DNA from: Plectrocnemia conspersa
Taxonomy: Eukaryota > Arthropoda > Insecta > Trichoptera > Polycentropodidae
Length of the DNA stretch: 64,000 nt
NCBI GenBank assembly: GCA_009617715.1
Contig: VTFK01000344.1
Location: 186,001-250,000, forward strand
Reading direction: 5' to 3'
The first letter of the stretch is position 1, and every line of letters begins with the position of its first letter. The notes beneath the pieces are model-generated. The model had not been told where the DNA came from. It did no database searches and was given only the letters and a program-made list of their open reading frames with translations. Positions 13,271-24,496 of this stretch are shown one piece after another. The position numbers were made by a program, and so were the translations under genes.

Positions 13271-13990
13271 ATTATTATTCGGTAGAGGCTATACACAGGA
13301 AACGGAGAATGTGTAGCGTGCCCTAAGTGATACTTGCCCTTCCGGTTCCGCTCTCTATCCCTTCCGATCAGCTTTCACTTGAAAAGATTTATACCGTCCA
13401 TTTTCCACTATACGAGCAAACACCATTGTGTCAACACACGACCCTTAAAGAAAATGCAACAACTTCTATGATGCATCGTCACTTCTGTGTAACAATATGG
13501 AAATATCCGCTGCGAGAACATAGAGGCCTATGTACCGTTTTCTCGTTTATTCCACCCCAGAGAATTGATATATAAAAAAATATATGTTCGGCGCCGTCGA
13601 TGAACAGACGTATTTTCGGAAGAATCGGGAAAATACGCGCGCTGCGAAAACAGGGGAAAAACAATAGGAGAAACGACATCAAATTCGTTAGGGGAGGGAC
13701 AATGATATAAAAAATTCACCATATGTTCCAAATAATAACTGGCCTCATTTGCAGACAGGGAAAAAACACGATGTTCGAGATTGAATGTTTTGATGTGTTT
13801 GTTTTACATTTCGCTTATTGTTTGAAATCGAACCTGCGCTCGTTTTTCAATTATTTTTCAGAATATATTTATTTATATTTCAGAATGTAAAGGTGTGTTT
13901 TCAATTTATTCTTTGACAGAAAAAATCGGAATTACTTCAAAATGAACGCGCGAGTCGCAAATGTAAACAAACAGGTTTTGGTTTACCTAT
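13271..13990. promoter_or_regulatory. GC-richer island
   Basis: A roughly 700-bp stretch richer in G+C and CpG than its surroundings (for example CGGCGCCGTCGATG near 13,590). Open frames of 67-82 codons occur on both strands over the same bases (13,327-13,575 plus; 13,479-13,731 minus), a sign of reduced stop density rather than of a gene. No splice-framed coding segment stood out. Confidence 0.3.
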
Positions 13991-14857
13991 TATCGATATA
14001 ATTAAAGCACACAATGGATTTGCAAACGTACATATAATAAAATAAATTCTATAACGTTTAAAATAATTTAAAAAATACTTAAATATTTTTTCTTTAAATT
14101 ATTCATGAAATAATAATTGCTTCTTTAAAAAAATATAATAACTTCTATGTTAAAAAATTAAAATATATATGTAATGACTGTGTTACAATTAAACATATGT
14201 ATATAACTTATGTTATTATATGAATTATAATAAGTAGGAAACATTTCTCTTATATTCTTTGTTATTTAATTAAAAAGTAAGTGAAAACATTTTTTAAGCA
14301 GATGATATAATACCCAATTAAAATTGTAATGATGCAATTTCGCGTTTTGTTTCTTTGTCTTTGTATGGTGTGATAAATTTCAACCTTGTGCTCTCATGGG
14401 GTGTAAACAGATAAAACTTTAACATATACGTATTATTATATATGTTTAAAAGTGTAACGAAATAGTATATACCTCTAAAAACTATTAAAATTAAAATAAT
14501 TAAAAAATACAGAGACGTAAATAAAAACATTTAATTTTTATTTTAATTATGACATAAAATATAAATACTAAAATATAATTTAAAATAATTTTTATAATAT
14601 ATAATATCGTTCTATTGCTTATTTTATTTTTTGAAGAATAGAAATTCTTATAAAATGTACTTACTTAAGAAAATTATTTTTTACTATTATTATTATAGGT
14701 AAAACTAAAAGACATGATTATTTTTTTACATACAAAAGTATTAAAACAAAACTGCAATTTTATTATATAAAATAATTATCACAGATTAGGCATTTTTATA
14801 ATTTATTTAATATAACTGATGTTTTGTGAAGCAAATATATATTCCAAATTAAATATA
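13991..14857. other. AT-rich non-coding DNA
   Basis: No gene or element recognised; the 70-codon minus frame at 14,318-14,530 lacks motifs. Confidence 0.55.
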
Positions 14858-14975
14858 CTAAAATTTTTAAAAGATGATGATCAGATGGTGCAATATCGGG
14901 TGAATACGGTGGATGCTGTAGAATAATGTTCGTCAACCTAATCCGTACCGTCCACTAGTAGACGATTAAAGCTTT
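14858..14975 (-). pseudogene. Second mariner-type transposase fragment
   Basis: The minus strand encodes LQHPPYSPDIAPSDHHLL, the canonical mariner motif HPPYSPDLAPSDYHLF, including the third catalytic aspartate. The preceding residues (WTVRIRLTNII) are poorly conserved and the downstream sequence becomes AT-rich within a few codons. It covers the same protein region as the fragment at 10.1 kb, so the two represent separate insertions, both on the minus strand. No TIRs or target duplications recognised. Confidence 0.75.
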
Positions 14976-15585
14976 CATGATGAGCGATGGAGTTACAAAT
15001 TTTGTTTATCTTCTATAAATTAAAATATTGCTATTTGCCAACTACACATGTTTGACTATATGAGTAAATAAAAAGACAAATTTAAAGACCATTTTTTTAT
15101 AAATCCTCTACCTAAAAAGTACTACAAATTTTGACTCAATTGAGTAACTTCAACTTTGGTGAGCGATAAGGGATTTTTGAATAGGAAATATACAAAAATT
15201 GCCGGTAGATACAAAAATCTAAATGACCCTTGCTGTAGAACTTAAAAATAAAGCTCTCTGATTTTTTCTGATTATTTCCTGCATTGTCATATAAACTCCG
15301 AATATAGAATATAAAACTAAGGAATATGTCATTGATCATTGAGGACATCAGCACTTAAATCAAGTCTAAGAATATTTACCATGAAGGCCACAAAATTTGT
15401 TTTAAACAAAGGACTTGCATCACGAATATCAAATTTCAAGTTTAGGTCTGTGAAATATAAATGATTACCGTGCAGGCTATGCAGCATCTTTATATATCTT
15501 TATATAAATTATAATACTGCTACAGAAGAATATATAGCTGATTTCAGTTATGTTTCAAATACGCCATCCCTTAAATTTCTATGAA
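14976..15585. other. AT-rich non-coding DNA
   Basis: A 72-codon minus frame (15,136-15,354) shows no motif. Nothing else recognised. Confidence 0.5.
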
Positions 15586-16330
15586 GTGTAAAACTTTCTC
15601 AAACGATTCCTGCCGAAAACGCTTATCGGCCTTTATTTCACCAAACGTTTGGTCAGTTTTAATTGCGGCTCCTATGTAAAGCAAAATTCAATTAGTTAAA
15701 TCTTCGTCGTGGACGCCGCACACTAATTAAATACATAATAGGATTACTTAGCGGCAATTTTCTGCGATAAACAATCGCTTGTTTGATTTAAAACACGAGC
15801 GTGCAATGTTTTCCCACAGAGCAAATAATATCTACACATAACTCATAGGTACAAACACGAGGGACGCGATCTAATCCAATAAAATACCTTAATATTTGCT
15901 TTAGGATCGAAGCGCAGGCACTTTTTCTAACATAAGCGGATAAAATTGATAATTTAGTACCGGAAGCAATCTACTCGTAAAACACAATAAGCGGCCGTAT
16001 GCTGTACAGCCGCTCATATTTATTTACCGACGAGGACGAGCGAATATATTTATAGTATGCGTATCCTGCGTGTATCCCTTCGTATTTTCAGGCCGTATTT
16101 GTCTCGATTCCTTTTATGGTTTTCGCTGAATAATCGCTTTCTTTGCGCGGCCCTTTGTTATTGAAATATATAATTAATCTTCGGCGAGCCGGTTTTCATA
16201 GATTGATTTATTCCGCGAAGCGATCCAAGCATTGATTTACACTTATGTGCTTATAATATTAATCAGAACGGATCAGTGCCCCAGGCTATTATTGCTTTAC
16301 TGATCGAAATTTAATTGACTAAGGAATACA
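15586..16330. promoter_or_regulatory. Candidate regulatory island with a 14-bp palindrome
   Basis: Higher-complexity DNA containing the perfect palindrome ACCAAACGTTTGGT at 15,640-15,653 and CG-containing clusters around 15,700-15,730 and 16,020-16,200. No convincing coding frame. Interpretation as non-coding regulatory DNA is inference. Confidence 0.3.
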
Positions 16331-17269
16331 TATCGTTAGCTAGTACCGTAGCAATTAAAAAATCTATAAAGAGTTCATAAAAGTAAAATTCATAATTAAA
16401 TTTCAACAAATTATATGCCTTTTTAACAATTTTAATTAAACAGCATTATATATATACATATTTTTATATTAAATTAAAAGTCAGGAAATAATTTATTTTC
16501 AAAAATAAAGGTATCTTTTCAGAGCAGTATTTTTAAAATTATTTTTGCATTTCAAATTTTATTTAAAATATTATCTCTTTCATCAAAAATCTTAAAATTT
16601 GTTTATAATTTTATTTATTCGTTTTAGTATTTTATATTCCTTAATTCATAGTACTTAACAAATTGAAATAAAGCTTGATATACTTATTCAATGAAAGCAA
16701 TAAAATTTTAGAATAGAAAATTGGGATTTATTTTACATTTGGCTAATAATAAAAATCTTCACTTTATAAATTATAATTTATTTATTTGTACTTCAAGTTT
16801 GTCATTATATTTGGCAAAAAAGTTTTTATTACTGAGATATAAAACTTATACAAGCCCTAAATTATTTTTTGAACTCTTTTGCAATATAGCCGTCAATCTC
16901 TTATCTTATCTCTAATGTTAATAAACAAAGTCCATTGAAAAAAATGCTTTACTTCTTTTACATATTCGAAGTTAGCCACTTTTCACAACCTACGCAAACT
17001 TCTCCTTATCTTAGCCAGACCAAAAATTATAAAAGACCGAATTTTATTTATGTTTTATTTTACAGAACCAAGAGGCTCTTTCTACCTAGCCACCGTTTTT
17101 TTTTATAATTCCCCTTATAAATTCTTGTAAAATACGATACTTAGAGCCATGGATTATGCTAGCCAAAATTTTCTAGTTTTCAGTGCTTTAGTACTAAGAA
17201 GCTTATTTCTATGAGATGTTCAGCTTTCTCTAGTACAACTACATCTTAAAAGGCTAGATCCTGTTAATA
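16331..17269. other. AT-rich DNA flanking the hAT insertion
   Basis: No gene recognised. The segment 16,975-17,269 is a little less AT-rich and continues on the far side of the hAT element; it may be an older unidentified repeat that the hAT element entered. Confidence 0.4.
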
Positions 17270-17949
17270 CCTGCCACTAGAGATTCCAATCCCGAGATCC
17301 CGAATCCCGGGATCCCGGGATCCCGAACGATTTTCAATACCCGATGAGTCCCGGGATTATAAAACATAATCCCGAATTTTTCGGACTGGTTGATTTATCA
17401 AGCACAATCGAATTATTATTGATAACATCGTTATATTTCGTGTACAAACTTGCGCGAGTTGCACGTGTCATCTGTGAATATTTGAGGCTGTGTGTCTGAA
17501 CGTGCTTTTTCAGCAGCAGGCTGCTTAGGAACCAAAATCAGATCAAGGCTAAATGATAAAACACTTGATGCTTCGATGTTACTTCGTGAGTTTTATTCAA
17601 AATAATGTTTTCAATTAATTATGTCTATGAATGTACATAGGTATGTGCATACATTGTCAAAAGTTCATTTTTTTCTTCTCAAATAAATATATAAGACCTT
17701 CCCTTTTTTATTTTTATTATATTATTTTCTATTTTAAGTCCAAGACTAAAATTATACGTACTTTATACATTGTACGTTATAAAAAAAACAGATGTAAAAT
17801 ATATTGTATTATTCATTTTAAATTATTTTTATCGATAAAATAACATGAAAATTATCAGGACTGGTCCCGGGATCCCGGGATCGACTAATTGCAATACCGA
17901 AATCCCGGGATCAAAATTTTGGCCCGGGATTGGAATCCCTACCTGCCAC
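17270..17949 (+). mobile_element. Non-autonomous hAT transposon with intact target duplication
   Basis: The element runs 17,278-17,941 (664 bp). It is flanked by a perfect 8-bp direct repeat CCTGCCAC (17,270-17,277 and 17,942-17,949), the target-site length of the hAT superfamily. The left end TAGAGATTCCAATCCCG and the reverse complement of the right end, TAGGGATTCCAATCCCG, form 17-bp inverted repeats with one mismatch. Both subterminal regions are packed with CCCGGGATCCCGGGA-type repeats. The interior retains only the 3' end of a transposase gene (separate entry), so it is an internally deleted, non-autonomous copy. The perfect duplication argues that insertion is not very old. Confidence 0.93.
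17450..17605 (+). pseudogene. hAT transposase C-terminus (dimerisation domain remnant)
   Basis: From 17,495 the frame reads SERAFSAAGCLGTKIRSRLN followed by DKTLDASMLLREFYSK and a stop at 17,603-17,605. This is the hATC dimerisation signature (SERxFSxAG...RxxLxxxxxxxLxxLxxN) at the natural C-terminus. Upstream in the same frame, LRELHVSSVNI precedes an in-frame stop at 17,483-17,485, where active copies carry LAxxxLxxPxxSxxSER. The catalytic DDE region and BED zinc finger are absent. It lies inside the 664-bp element and cannot make an active enzyme. Confidence 0.9.
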
Positions 17950-18965
17950 TAATAGTGTCAAGGTTTTACATTTATACATTAATACGAGTCCCTATTATTT
18001 TTATTTGTATGTGCATGTTGAAATATTTATGTGTTTTTTAATCTTTCTATATGCTTTTTTTAAAATTCTTTTCTTTCGCTTTTTTGTTAACCTCTTAACG
18101 ATAACATCATAATTTGTGGAAGAGATCGGGACATCCGTCATCTCTCGGGGAATTTCGGTCATTACGAGCGAACGTGTTTGGGGATATTAACCATTGTTTT
18201 TGAAAGTGGTATAAGTCCATTTATTCATACATTGCGATACTTAAGTGTTTGCGTTTAAATTAACCTAAAAATATTGGCAAACGTTTCAGTTTGGGTAATG
18301 GTTTTAAAACTATAAACTTGTTAAATTTTATCATGCAATAATAAATAAATAAATTAACGATTTTTTAGCTACAAATGAATTTATTCCATTTTAAATAATA
18401 GCAAATTATGGAAAATATATAAATAATAACAATTTTAAAGCTTTATTTTAATTAAAGTGAGCTTTTAAGAAATGTATTTTTAATGTAAAAAAACAATCAA
18501 AATTAAGACATGTAAGTCAACAAATAATAAAGATCATTAAAAAATAATTGCTGTTATATTATAATGATTTTATAAATAAACAATTATGAAAAGTAAATTA
18601 CTTTGTTGAAAAACTAATAACAAGCTTATTCATATTGTAATCACACTTTTCCTTTGCATTTAACATAGTGAAGTAATTATGGTGAATAGAAAGTATGTGA
18701 GGCAGTAAAACTCATCAATCATAATTATTACAAATAGACTTATTCCACTTTAAAAAAAAACGTTCCTCAAATAATTTAGCCTAATTTGTAAGGATGTTGT
18801 GTACTATTGACTGTGTGATTTTAAATTAAACATTGAATAATAATCTGACTATTTTTTTTATTGAATCAATTCTTTCCAAAAATTACTTAAACAACTTTAA
18901 AAAAAACGGCTCATATTTTGCAATCGCCATGATTACAAAAGTTTCCAAAAAACTAATAGGTTAGT
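17950..18965. other. Mostly AT-rich DNA with a short island at 18.12-18.20 kb
   Basis: TTAACCTCTTAACG near 18,089 and CATCTCTCGGGGAATTTCGG around 18,140 form a brief GC-richer patch of unknown nature. The rest is AT-rich without recognisable features. Confidence 0.45.
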
Positions 18966-19127
18966 GTGGGCCCGCATACACTGAGATTGGATATCTGAAG
19001 CTTAGGCGAAAGTCATTTGGTCTGACAAAAACAACTTTAAGATACTTTTATAATAAAATTGGGTAGTATAAAAAAAATATTAAAAACTTATTTTATTCAA
19101 AAAAATTTAGAGCAATTTTATTTTTAA

Positions 19128-19610
19128 TATTCATCCTTTTATGAATATTTATTTTTTATTTTTGGGACCACTGGTGTAGTACACGTACATCGAAGAGTCA
19201 GAGAAGAATATCTTATTGATTGCGTAGTACCCTAAGTCAAATATTTTGGCGGAGCAGCAAGGGTAGGAAATCTGTATACTTGCGAGGATAGTATGAAGAG
19301 TGACATTTATATTTCAATGTTGGAATCTATTTTAATGGATTTCTACTGAAAAATATTTCCAAGCACAGACCACGCTACCATCCGATTCCAAAAAAAAAGC
19401 ATTCCATACTTCGCTAAAAACCAAGGGTTAACATGCGTCAAAGAGTTTAACGCTATGGTCTACACCGCTAAACAGTCACCAGAGCTCAATTCTATAAATC
19501 ATTTATAGTCAAAATTGAAGGAAAAGGTTGCATAATATAAACTCAAAATTAAGCTGCGAGAAAAAATGCACATGGAAGGAAAAACTTGTCCACATGGAAT
19601 TAATTATGGC
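19128..19610 (+). pseudogene. Tc1-type transposase remnant, catalytic core
   Basis: From about 19,128 the frame reads YEYLFFIFGTTGVVHVHRRV and then REEYLIDCVVP, stop, VKYFGGAARVGNLY. This matches the Tc1 catalytic core SDESKFxLFGSDGxxYVxRR..EEYxxxCxVPTVKxGGG. Further on, FQAQTTLPSDSKKK stands where FQxDNDPKHxxK is expected, and KQSPELNSINHL-stop-SKLKEKV aligns to PAQSPDLNPIENLWxxLKxxV. The three DDE positions all appear changed (SDES to SFYE, QDND lost, NPIE to NSIN), and there are frameshifts and several stops. It is a fossil of the IS630/Tc1/mariner superfamily. Confidence 0.85.
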
Positions 19611-20095
19611 TAAGGGTGGGCCCCTATAAATATATACTTTGTAGGTTTTATTTATATTTTTTGTTTTTTAAAACTATAAGATTTTTATCAATTTATTTGT
19701 TAGTTGTTTTTATCAATTTATTTGTTACATATTTTTTTTATAATTTATTGATTAAAAAACAACGCAATGAGAACCAGAATAATGTACGACTGAATATCAC
19801 CACTGGATATACGAGGTTTTTCCTAAATGTAATGAAAATTATTTTTCCACGCTCCCTACGAGAACTGCTTCAGGTAAGTGATGGTCCTGATTATTGAAAA
19901 AGGATATCATGTGTACAGTCAAACCTATTTGAATAAACCAAAGCCTTTTTAATGATGGGTACATTATAGAAATGCTCTATTGTTCACTCTCACTCTTACT
20001 GGCAGCGTAACACAATTATTTCTTGGGTGAAACTATGAAATAGGCTTCAAAATGGATTTTGAATCGATTTTTTTTAGTTAGCACAGATTTTCAAA
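19611..20095. other. AT-rich DNA beyond the Tc1 remnant
   Basis: Contains the 93-codon plus frame at 19,616-19,897, dominated by F/Y/L/I from AT-rich codons and without motifs. A GGGTGGGCCCCTATAAATA string at 19,615 resembles GTGTGGGCCCGCATACA at 18,965. Confidence 0.4.
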
Positions 20096-20165
20096 ACAGC
20101 GCTTCGGGGTATAAAAGTGTGCCATGTTCAATACAGTTTAAGATCAAAATATCAGAGTAATTTCA
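20096..20165 (+). promoter_or_regulatory. TATA-box-like core promoter candidate
   Basis: GGGGTATAAAAG (TATA octamer at 20,110-20,117) is an unusually canonical TATA box in a locally GC-richer setting. TTCAATACAGTT follows at about the right distance for a start site. No downstream coding exon was recognised, so it may belong to a decayed element or be fortuitous. Confidence 0.25.
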
Positions 20166-20419
20166 GATGATATATGAATAGCAAAAACGGTCGTGCCTTA
20201 AATCATAATTATAAAACTCAAGATGCGAATTTTTTTGCAAAAAACGTTCCCAAAAAATTGTTGTATTTTTACTTTTAATTAAACATCTATTTACTGCTAC
20301 AATAGCATTGTGTTTATATTTTGGGTACAAAGTATCTAAAAGCATGTAAAAAAACATATATATAAAAATCTTTCTGCGTTTATTCTATATAGAATTCAAA
20401 CAGGATCAATTTTAAAAAT
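20166..20419. other. AT-rich non-coding DNA
   Basis: Only a 64-codon minus-strand frame without motifs (20,163-20,357). Confidence 0.5.
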
Positions 20420-21145
20420 GTCATGAATTTATATATTTGCATTTTCGCATACTCAACTGGAATGTCTCGCATATATTTCGTGCTTTGAGCTGTGTACGAC
20501 CTTACATACAAATATACGCACCCTTTTAGTCATACAGCCAATAATTTACCTCCATTCGCACAAAAGCTTCACTACACCGCCATCGATTTATAAGCCCTGC
20601 ATTGTGTCATATTTATCTATGATCATTTTTATATATATTTTTAATAAATTCATTGAAATACTGCATGTACGTATATACACATATAACAATGCAAAACCGT
20701 AGCTTTGTAATAAATTGAAGATTATTCTTGTTTTTGAACGGCTTGGCTTAAAGGTGAAATAACACAAAATGAGTTATTCAAAACTGCGAAACGCCCGTAA
20801 AACTATGAATATTCGCCTATTTTACTAAACATATACTCACATTTCTAATGTTCATGCATATTCAATCGCCATATAGAAAATTTATACTCGCATTATGCGC
20901 ATACTTTAAGTGCTCGGTTAAGTTAATTCATAAGACGTCAGAATGCCTTTCTCTGAGGAATGCCGCTCAAGATTCGCATTCAAAGCTTTTTTCCTCACAT
21001 AACTAACGACATGTGTATTTAAGACGTTGCAAGCACGTACATTTTTCGATCGTAGTCCGGAAGAGTTTTCCCCGTCAAGAATCGAGTTAAACCCCGAGAA
21101 TCCCGAGGGATGAATCGTACTCCAACCGGGGAAGAAATCCGGGTA
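20420..21145. promoter_or_regulatory. Candidate regulatory island
   Basis: Higher-complexity DNA with CpG-containing runs (for example around 21,045-21,140). No open frame or splice-framed exon convinced me. Confidence 0.28.
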
Positions 21146-21835
21146 TTATGATAATTATACAGCGTTAAAATGGTTTTACTGATAAGTCCTGCTATTGATG
21201 TAGAATTAAAATTATACTACTAAGTTATATATGTATACATCACGTACATTTTCTTTTAATTTTTATTTATATTGTAGAAACATGACATTCATACTTATAA
21301 ATATTTTATTATCGGTTTCTCGTCCTTCTGGTCATAAACTATTATATTTGCAGTGAAAATTGGTACGTATAAAATTATTGCGACGGTTTATATTTTCCGA
21401 AATTGCCTTAAGGGTCGTAAAAGCACGTTATAATGAATATGATAAAATTAGGGACGTACGACATAAATATGAAACAGGTTATAAAATTTCCCGTGTAAAC
21501 TTCGATATATAAAAACCCACTTATATAAAATGTAAATATGGCTTTTATAATTTGTATGCATTACTTTCTTGGTTTTTAAAAATAGTGTTTAAGCTACATG
21601 CTTTAGCAAATCTAGGCAACAAAATAGTGAATTTAGATTATTATTTCATTGTACCACTAAAATTTAAATAAATTTCTCTAATTCGTCTTTCAAGCTTATA
21701 AATTAAAAAATCTAATAAATTTATGTCTGCCCTTATAGAAAATACGTGTTAAAATATTACTTTTTTAATTGATCTTTTTCATAGCCATATAATATATAGT
21801 TAAATGTATGTAAAATTAACGAGCAAAATTAACAT
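21146..21835. other. AT-rich non-coding DNA
   Basis: Nothing recognised. Confidence 0.6.
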
Positions 21836-22600
21836 CTAACCCTCGAGAGGTTAAAGGATTGATTCCCATAATCCAAACGTAAACCGATCGTAAAATAGGA
21901 AATCTTGTTTTAAAAGCCCTATGGTATAAATCAATGAGCCGTAACGTGCGCCTCAAGAATACAAATATTAAACATTATACATAAAAAAGTTTTGAAAAAT
22001 ATGTTTATGAGTTTCTTGTTCGATGTTTTTATTCATTAAACACAAAACTCTTCGAGCGGTCAGGCGTAGATAAAAAAAATAGCATCGACCAAACAATGAA
22101 AGTCAAATATATTTTTTATCTCAGGTCCTTTATAAATTTCGAAAGTTTGGTCAATTAGCAGATAAAAAAGGGCTCGGAAAAACGCTCAAGAATTCCGAAG
22201 CCATAAATTACGGACGAAACTTGTTACGATTGCTTGCGAATAATTTTATCAGAGAAATTCCTTCGTTAACTCCAACGAAAAAAGGTGAAATAAATAAACT
22301 ATGCATGCGAAAATTCCGACATAACATCACGATTCTTCGGCTATATCGCACCGTTTGATTCAGGACAAAAATTCATGTATATTTATTACACGTATAAGTG
22401 CGTAACTTTCTCGCCTTGAAAATTTGCAAACTAACAAAGCAATTCGATCCTAACTTCGTAAACACGATCAGCACGTCTCGTACTTATATTCCATCGGTTT
22501 GTTTGTCCGCCTATATTGATCTTGACGATATTTTGATACCACTCAATTTGACCCGTCTTTGTTTGAGTTGGCCAAGAAAAACAGTTTGAGATTTCTGATG
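21836..22600. promoter_or_regulatory. Candidate regulatory island
   Basis: AACCCTCGAGAGGTT (21,838-21,852) is a near-palindrome at the start of a long moderately GC-rich stretch. A 63-codon plus frame at 22,398-22,589 shows no motif. Likely non-coding. Confidence 0.28.
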
Positions 22601-22782
22601 CAAATTCCTTAGTCCTTTGTGTTTACGATGAAAACTTGAAGAGTACAGCGCTATTTTATTACTAGTTAAAATTTGATCGAATTCAATAATAAGCCTCCAG
22701 TAGATAATATATAATTAAAATAATAAATACTGGCTTTGATCTAAAGATACAATGGTTTATCTAAGAAGTAATACAATTTAAA

Positions 22783-22975
22783 ATAATGCGAGTGAGTAAA
22801 CACAATAATGTTTTACCTATTGGTAAAACAGGGAGATGCTGTAACTGTCAGTTGGTGAGATATCGAGGTGTTAAATTGACGTATAACATGTGTCAACTTT
22901 TTTTTGCTACAGTCAACCTTGAAAACAAATATATTATAATGTTCTGTTATAATTATATAAGAAATATTTTTTAAA
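22783..22975 (+). other. Segment with an 8-bp stem-loop
   Basis: GTTTTACC (22,810-22,817) and GGTAAAAC (22,822-22,829) form a perfect stem with a TATT loop. A 62-codon frame (22,786-22,974) covers the segment but has no motif. It could be a fragment of a MITE or an isolated hairpin. Confidence 0.3.
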
Positions 22976-23540
22976 GTCTTGCTATAGTTTATTATTACAA
23001 ACGTTTTATATAGCTATGACGAATATAAATGTTCAATAATATATATGTACAATAATAAATGACAAACGTTCCGCGGATACGAAAAAACACTAGTAACAAT
23101 TAAATGTTAATTTATGATTTATCAAACATTAACTATTTAAACTTCAGAGACAAAAAATATGATAGTGTCATGGTGAAGTGTAATATTAAAAAATGTAATA
23201 TGCGGATGTGAACGAAAAAAGGTTGTCATTTTTTCTTGCCACTTTTTAATATACTAATTTAGTGTTCCATGCTTTGTAAAACAGCTGCGCTGAAGCAAAT
23301 AATGTAGTTATATTTTTTCCTACATTTTAATATTTGATAAATATAGTTGCTATTTTAAATAATTAAAATACGTAGTACATATTTAATTGATTTAACGCAA
23401 AAATTTTGTAACTTAATTTAAAATACAATTTTTAAAGAAAAAATAAAAACAAAAATTCCTCGCGAACAGTAGTGACGTAACATTCCATCTGCCATTTCTA
23501 TGTCAACTGTGCTATTTCAATTTTTAAGTTGGAATTTGAG
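22976..23540. other. AT-rich non-coding DNA
   Basis: Nothing recognised, apart from a slightly GC-richer patch at 23,455-23,520. Confidence 0.55.
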
Positions 23541-23675
23541 CTGTACATTTACGTGCTAAAGACTGATTACGTGCGATATCGCAATACGTGCTAATCAAAC
23601 CACTGAAAAAACTGATCAGCGACGTGCTGACGACCGGTTACGTGCTACTGCAATACGTGAAGACAAGCATATTAT
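23541..23675 (+). pseudogene. Possible Helitron-type coding remnant (repetitive Arg/Ala/Glu coil)
   Basis: One plus frame reads AIRANQTTEKTDQRRADDR followed by LRATAIREDKH. A charged pattern of RANxTxExxxxRRADDRLR is characteristic, from general knowledge, of the N-terminal region of many insect Helitron ORFs. At the DNA level TTACGTGC recurs at 23,549, 23,567 and 23,638 and GCAATACGTG occurs twice. No Rep or helicase motifs or Helitron ends were found, so the family is uncertain; a plain decayed tandem repeat is the alternative. Confidence 0.35.
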
Positions 23676-24226
23676 ATATAGCCAAATATTAATATTAATT
23701 TTTAATAACAGGATTAATAAAATTAATCATAATAAATGAAAAATGAGTTTGAATCAATTCCGGGCAAAGTCAGGTAATAAAACTAGTTTTAATATAAAAA
23801 TATTGCTTCCTACTTTTGTAGCATTATATCTATTCATTTTTAATGGTGTATTTTTAAAAGTTGATTTTATTATTTGTTATTTAATAAGATAAACTTTAAT
23901 ATTAAATTTTTAACAAATATTAATAAGCCTAAATTATGTTTGAAAGTAGCCATTTTGCTTTTGAATTATGCTTTAATTTTTCTTAGTATATTTACTTCAT
24001 TTCTTAAACTTAATAAAAATGAGACAGATTTGAAGGAAGCGCTTAATTTCAAAAACAAAACATTAAAAATTAATTAGCTGTAAAAAGTAAATAAGAAATA
24101 TATTATTTTGCTACACTATTGAATAAAAAATACATAAGAATAAAATTTTGTATCAAAAAATAACAGAAAGAAAAAGAAAATATACAATGACTATGATCAG
24201 AAAATTGTTTTTAAAGAAAATTTTAG
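23676..24226. other. AT-rich non-coding DNA
   Basis: The 67-codon frame at 23,874-24,077 is lysine/asparagine/leucine-rich and motif-free. Confidence 0.5.
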
Positions 24227-24322
24227 CATACAATTGAGAAATGTTTTGCCCGTGAGTGTGCTGCGGACATAGAGTTGGACCAGTGGATGCGAAGAGAGAA
24301 ACAGCAGCTTTTCAGATTTTAG
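24227..24322 (+). CDS. Coding-like island, possible terminal exon, unrecognised
   Basis: Directly after an acceptor-like AAGAAAATTTTAG (AG at 24,225-24,226), one frame is open for 31 codons to a TAG at 24,320-24,322. It contains ARECAADIELDQWMRREKQQ. Unlike chance frames here it uses varied, GC-containing codons and gives a balanced charged peptide, and the DNA is distinctly less AT-rich than both sides. There is no initiating ATG in frame, so it would have to be a last exon or a fragment of a pseudogene or transposon gene. I do not recognise the family. No upstream exon was found to join it to. Confidence 0.3.
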   Translation, partial: HTIEKCFARECAADIELDQWMRREKQQLFRF

Positions 24323-24496
24323 CTAATCTGAAGTTGAGTTAGTTTTCTATTATTATATATCTATGATTTCATTTTCAGATATCTTGGGGATTCAAAGTTG
24401 GATGTTCAATTGTGAATGTCAGTAGTATTATTGTATATGCACTAATTTTAGTATTAAAAATCTTTTTGAAACACCCGACTATATGTAATGCTTGCA

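Noticed and set aside
19616..19897. 93-codon plus-strand frame
   Set aside because: Almost all residues come from AT-only codons, there is no motif, and it begins just after a dead transposase.
24252..24315. Apparent mini-intron GTGAGT...TTTTCAG
   Set aside because: It lies within the better-supported open frame of the 24,227-24,322 island; removing it does not join any recognisable coding sequence.
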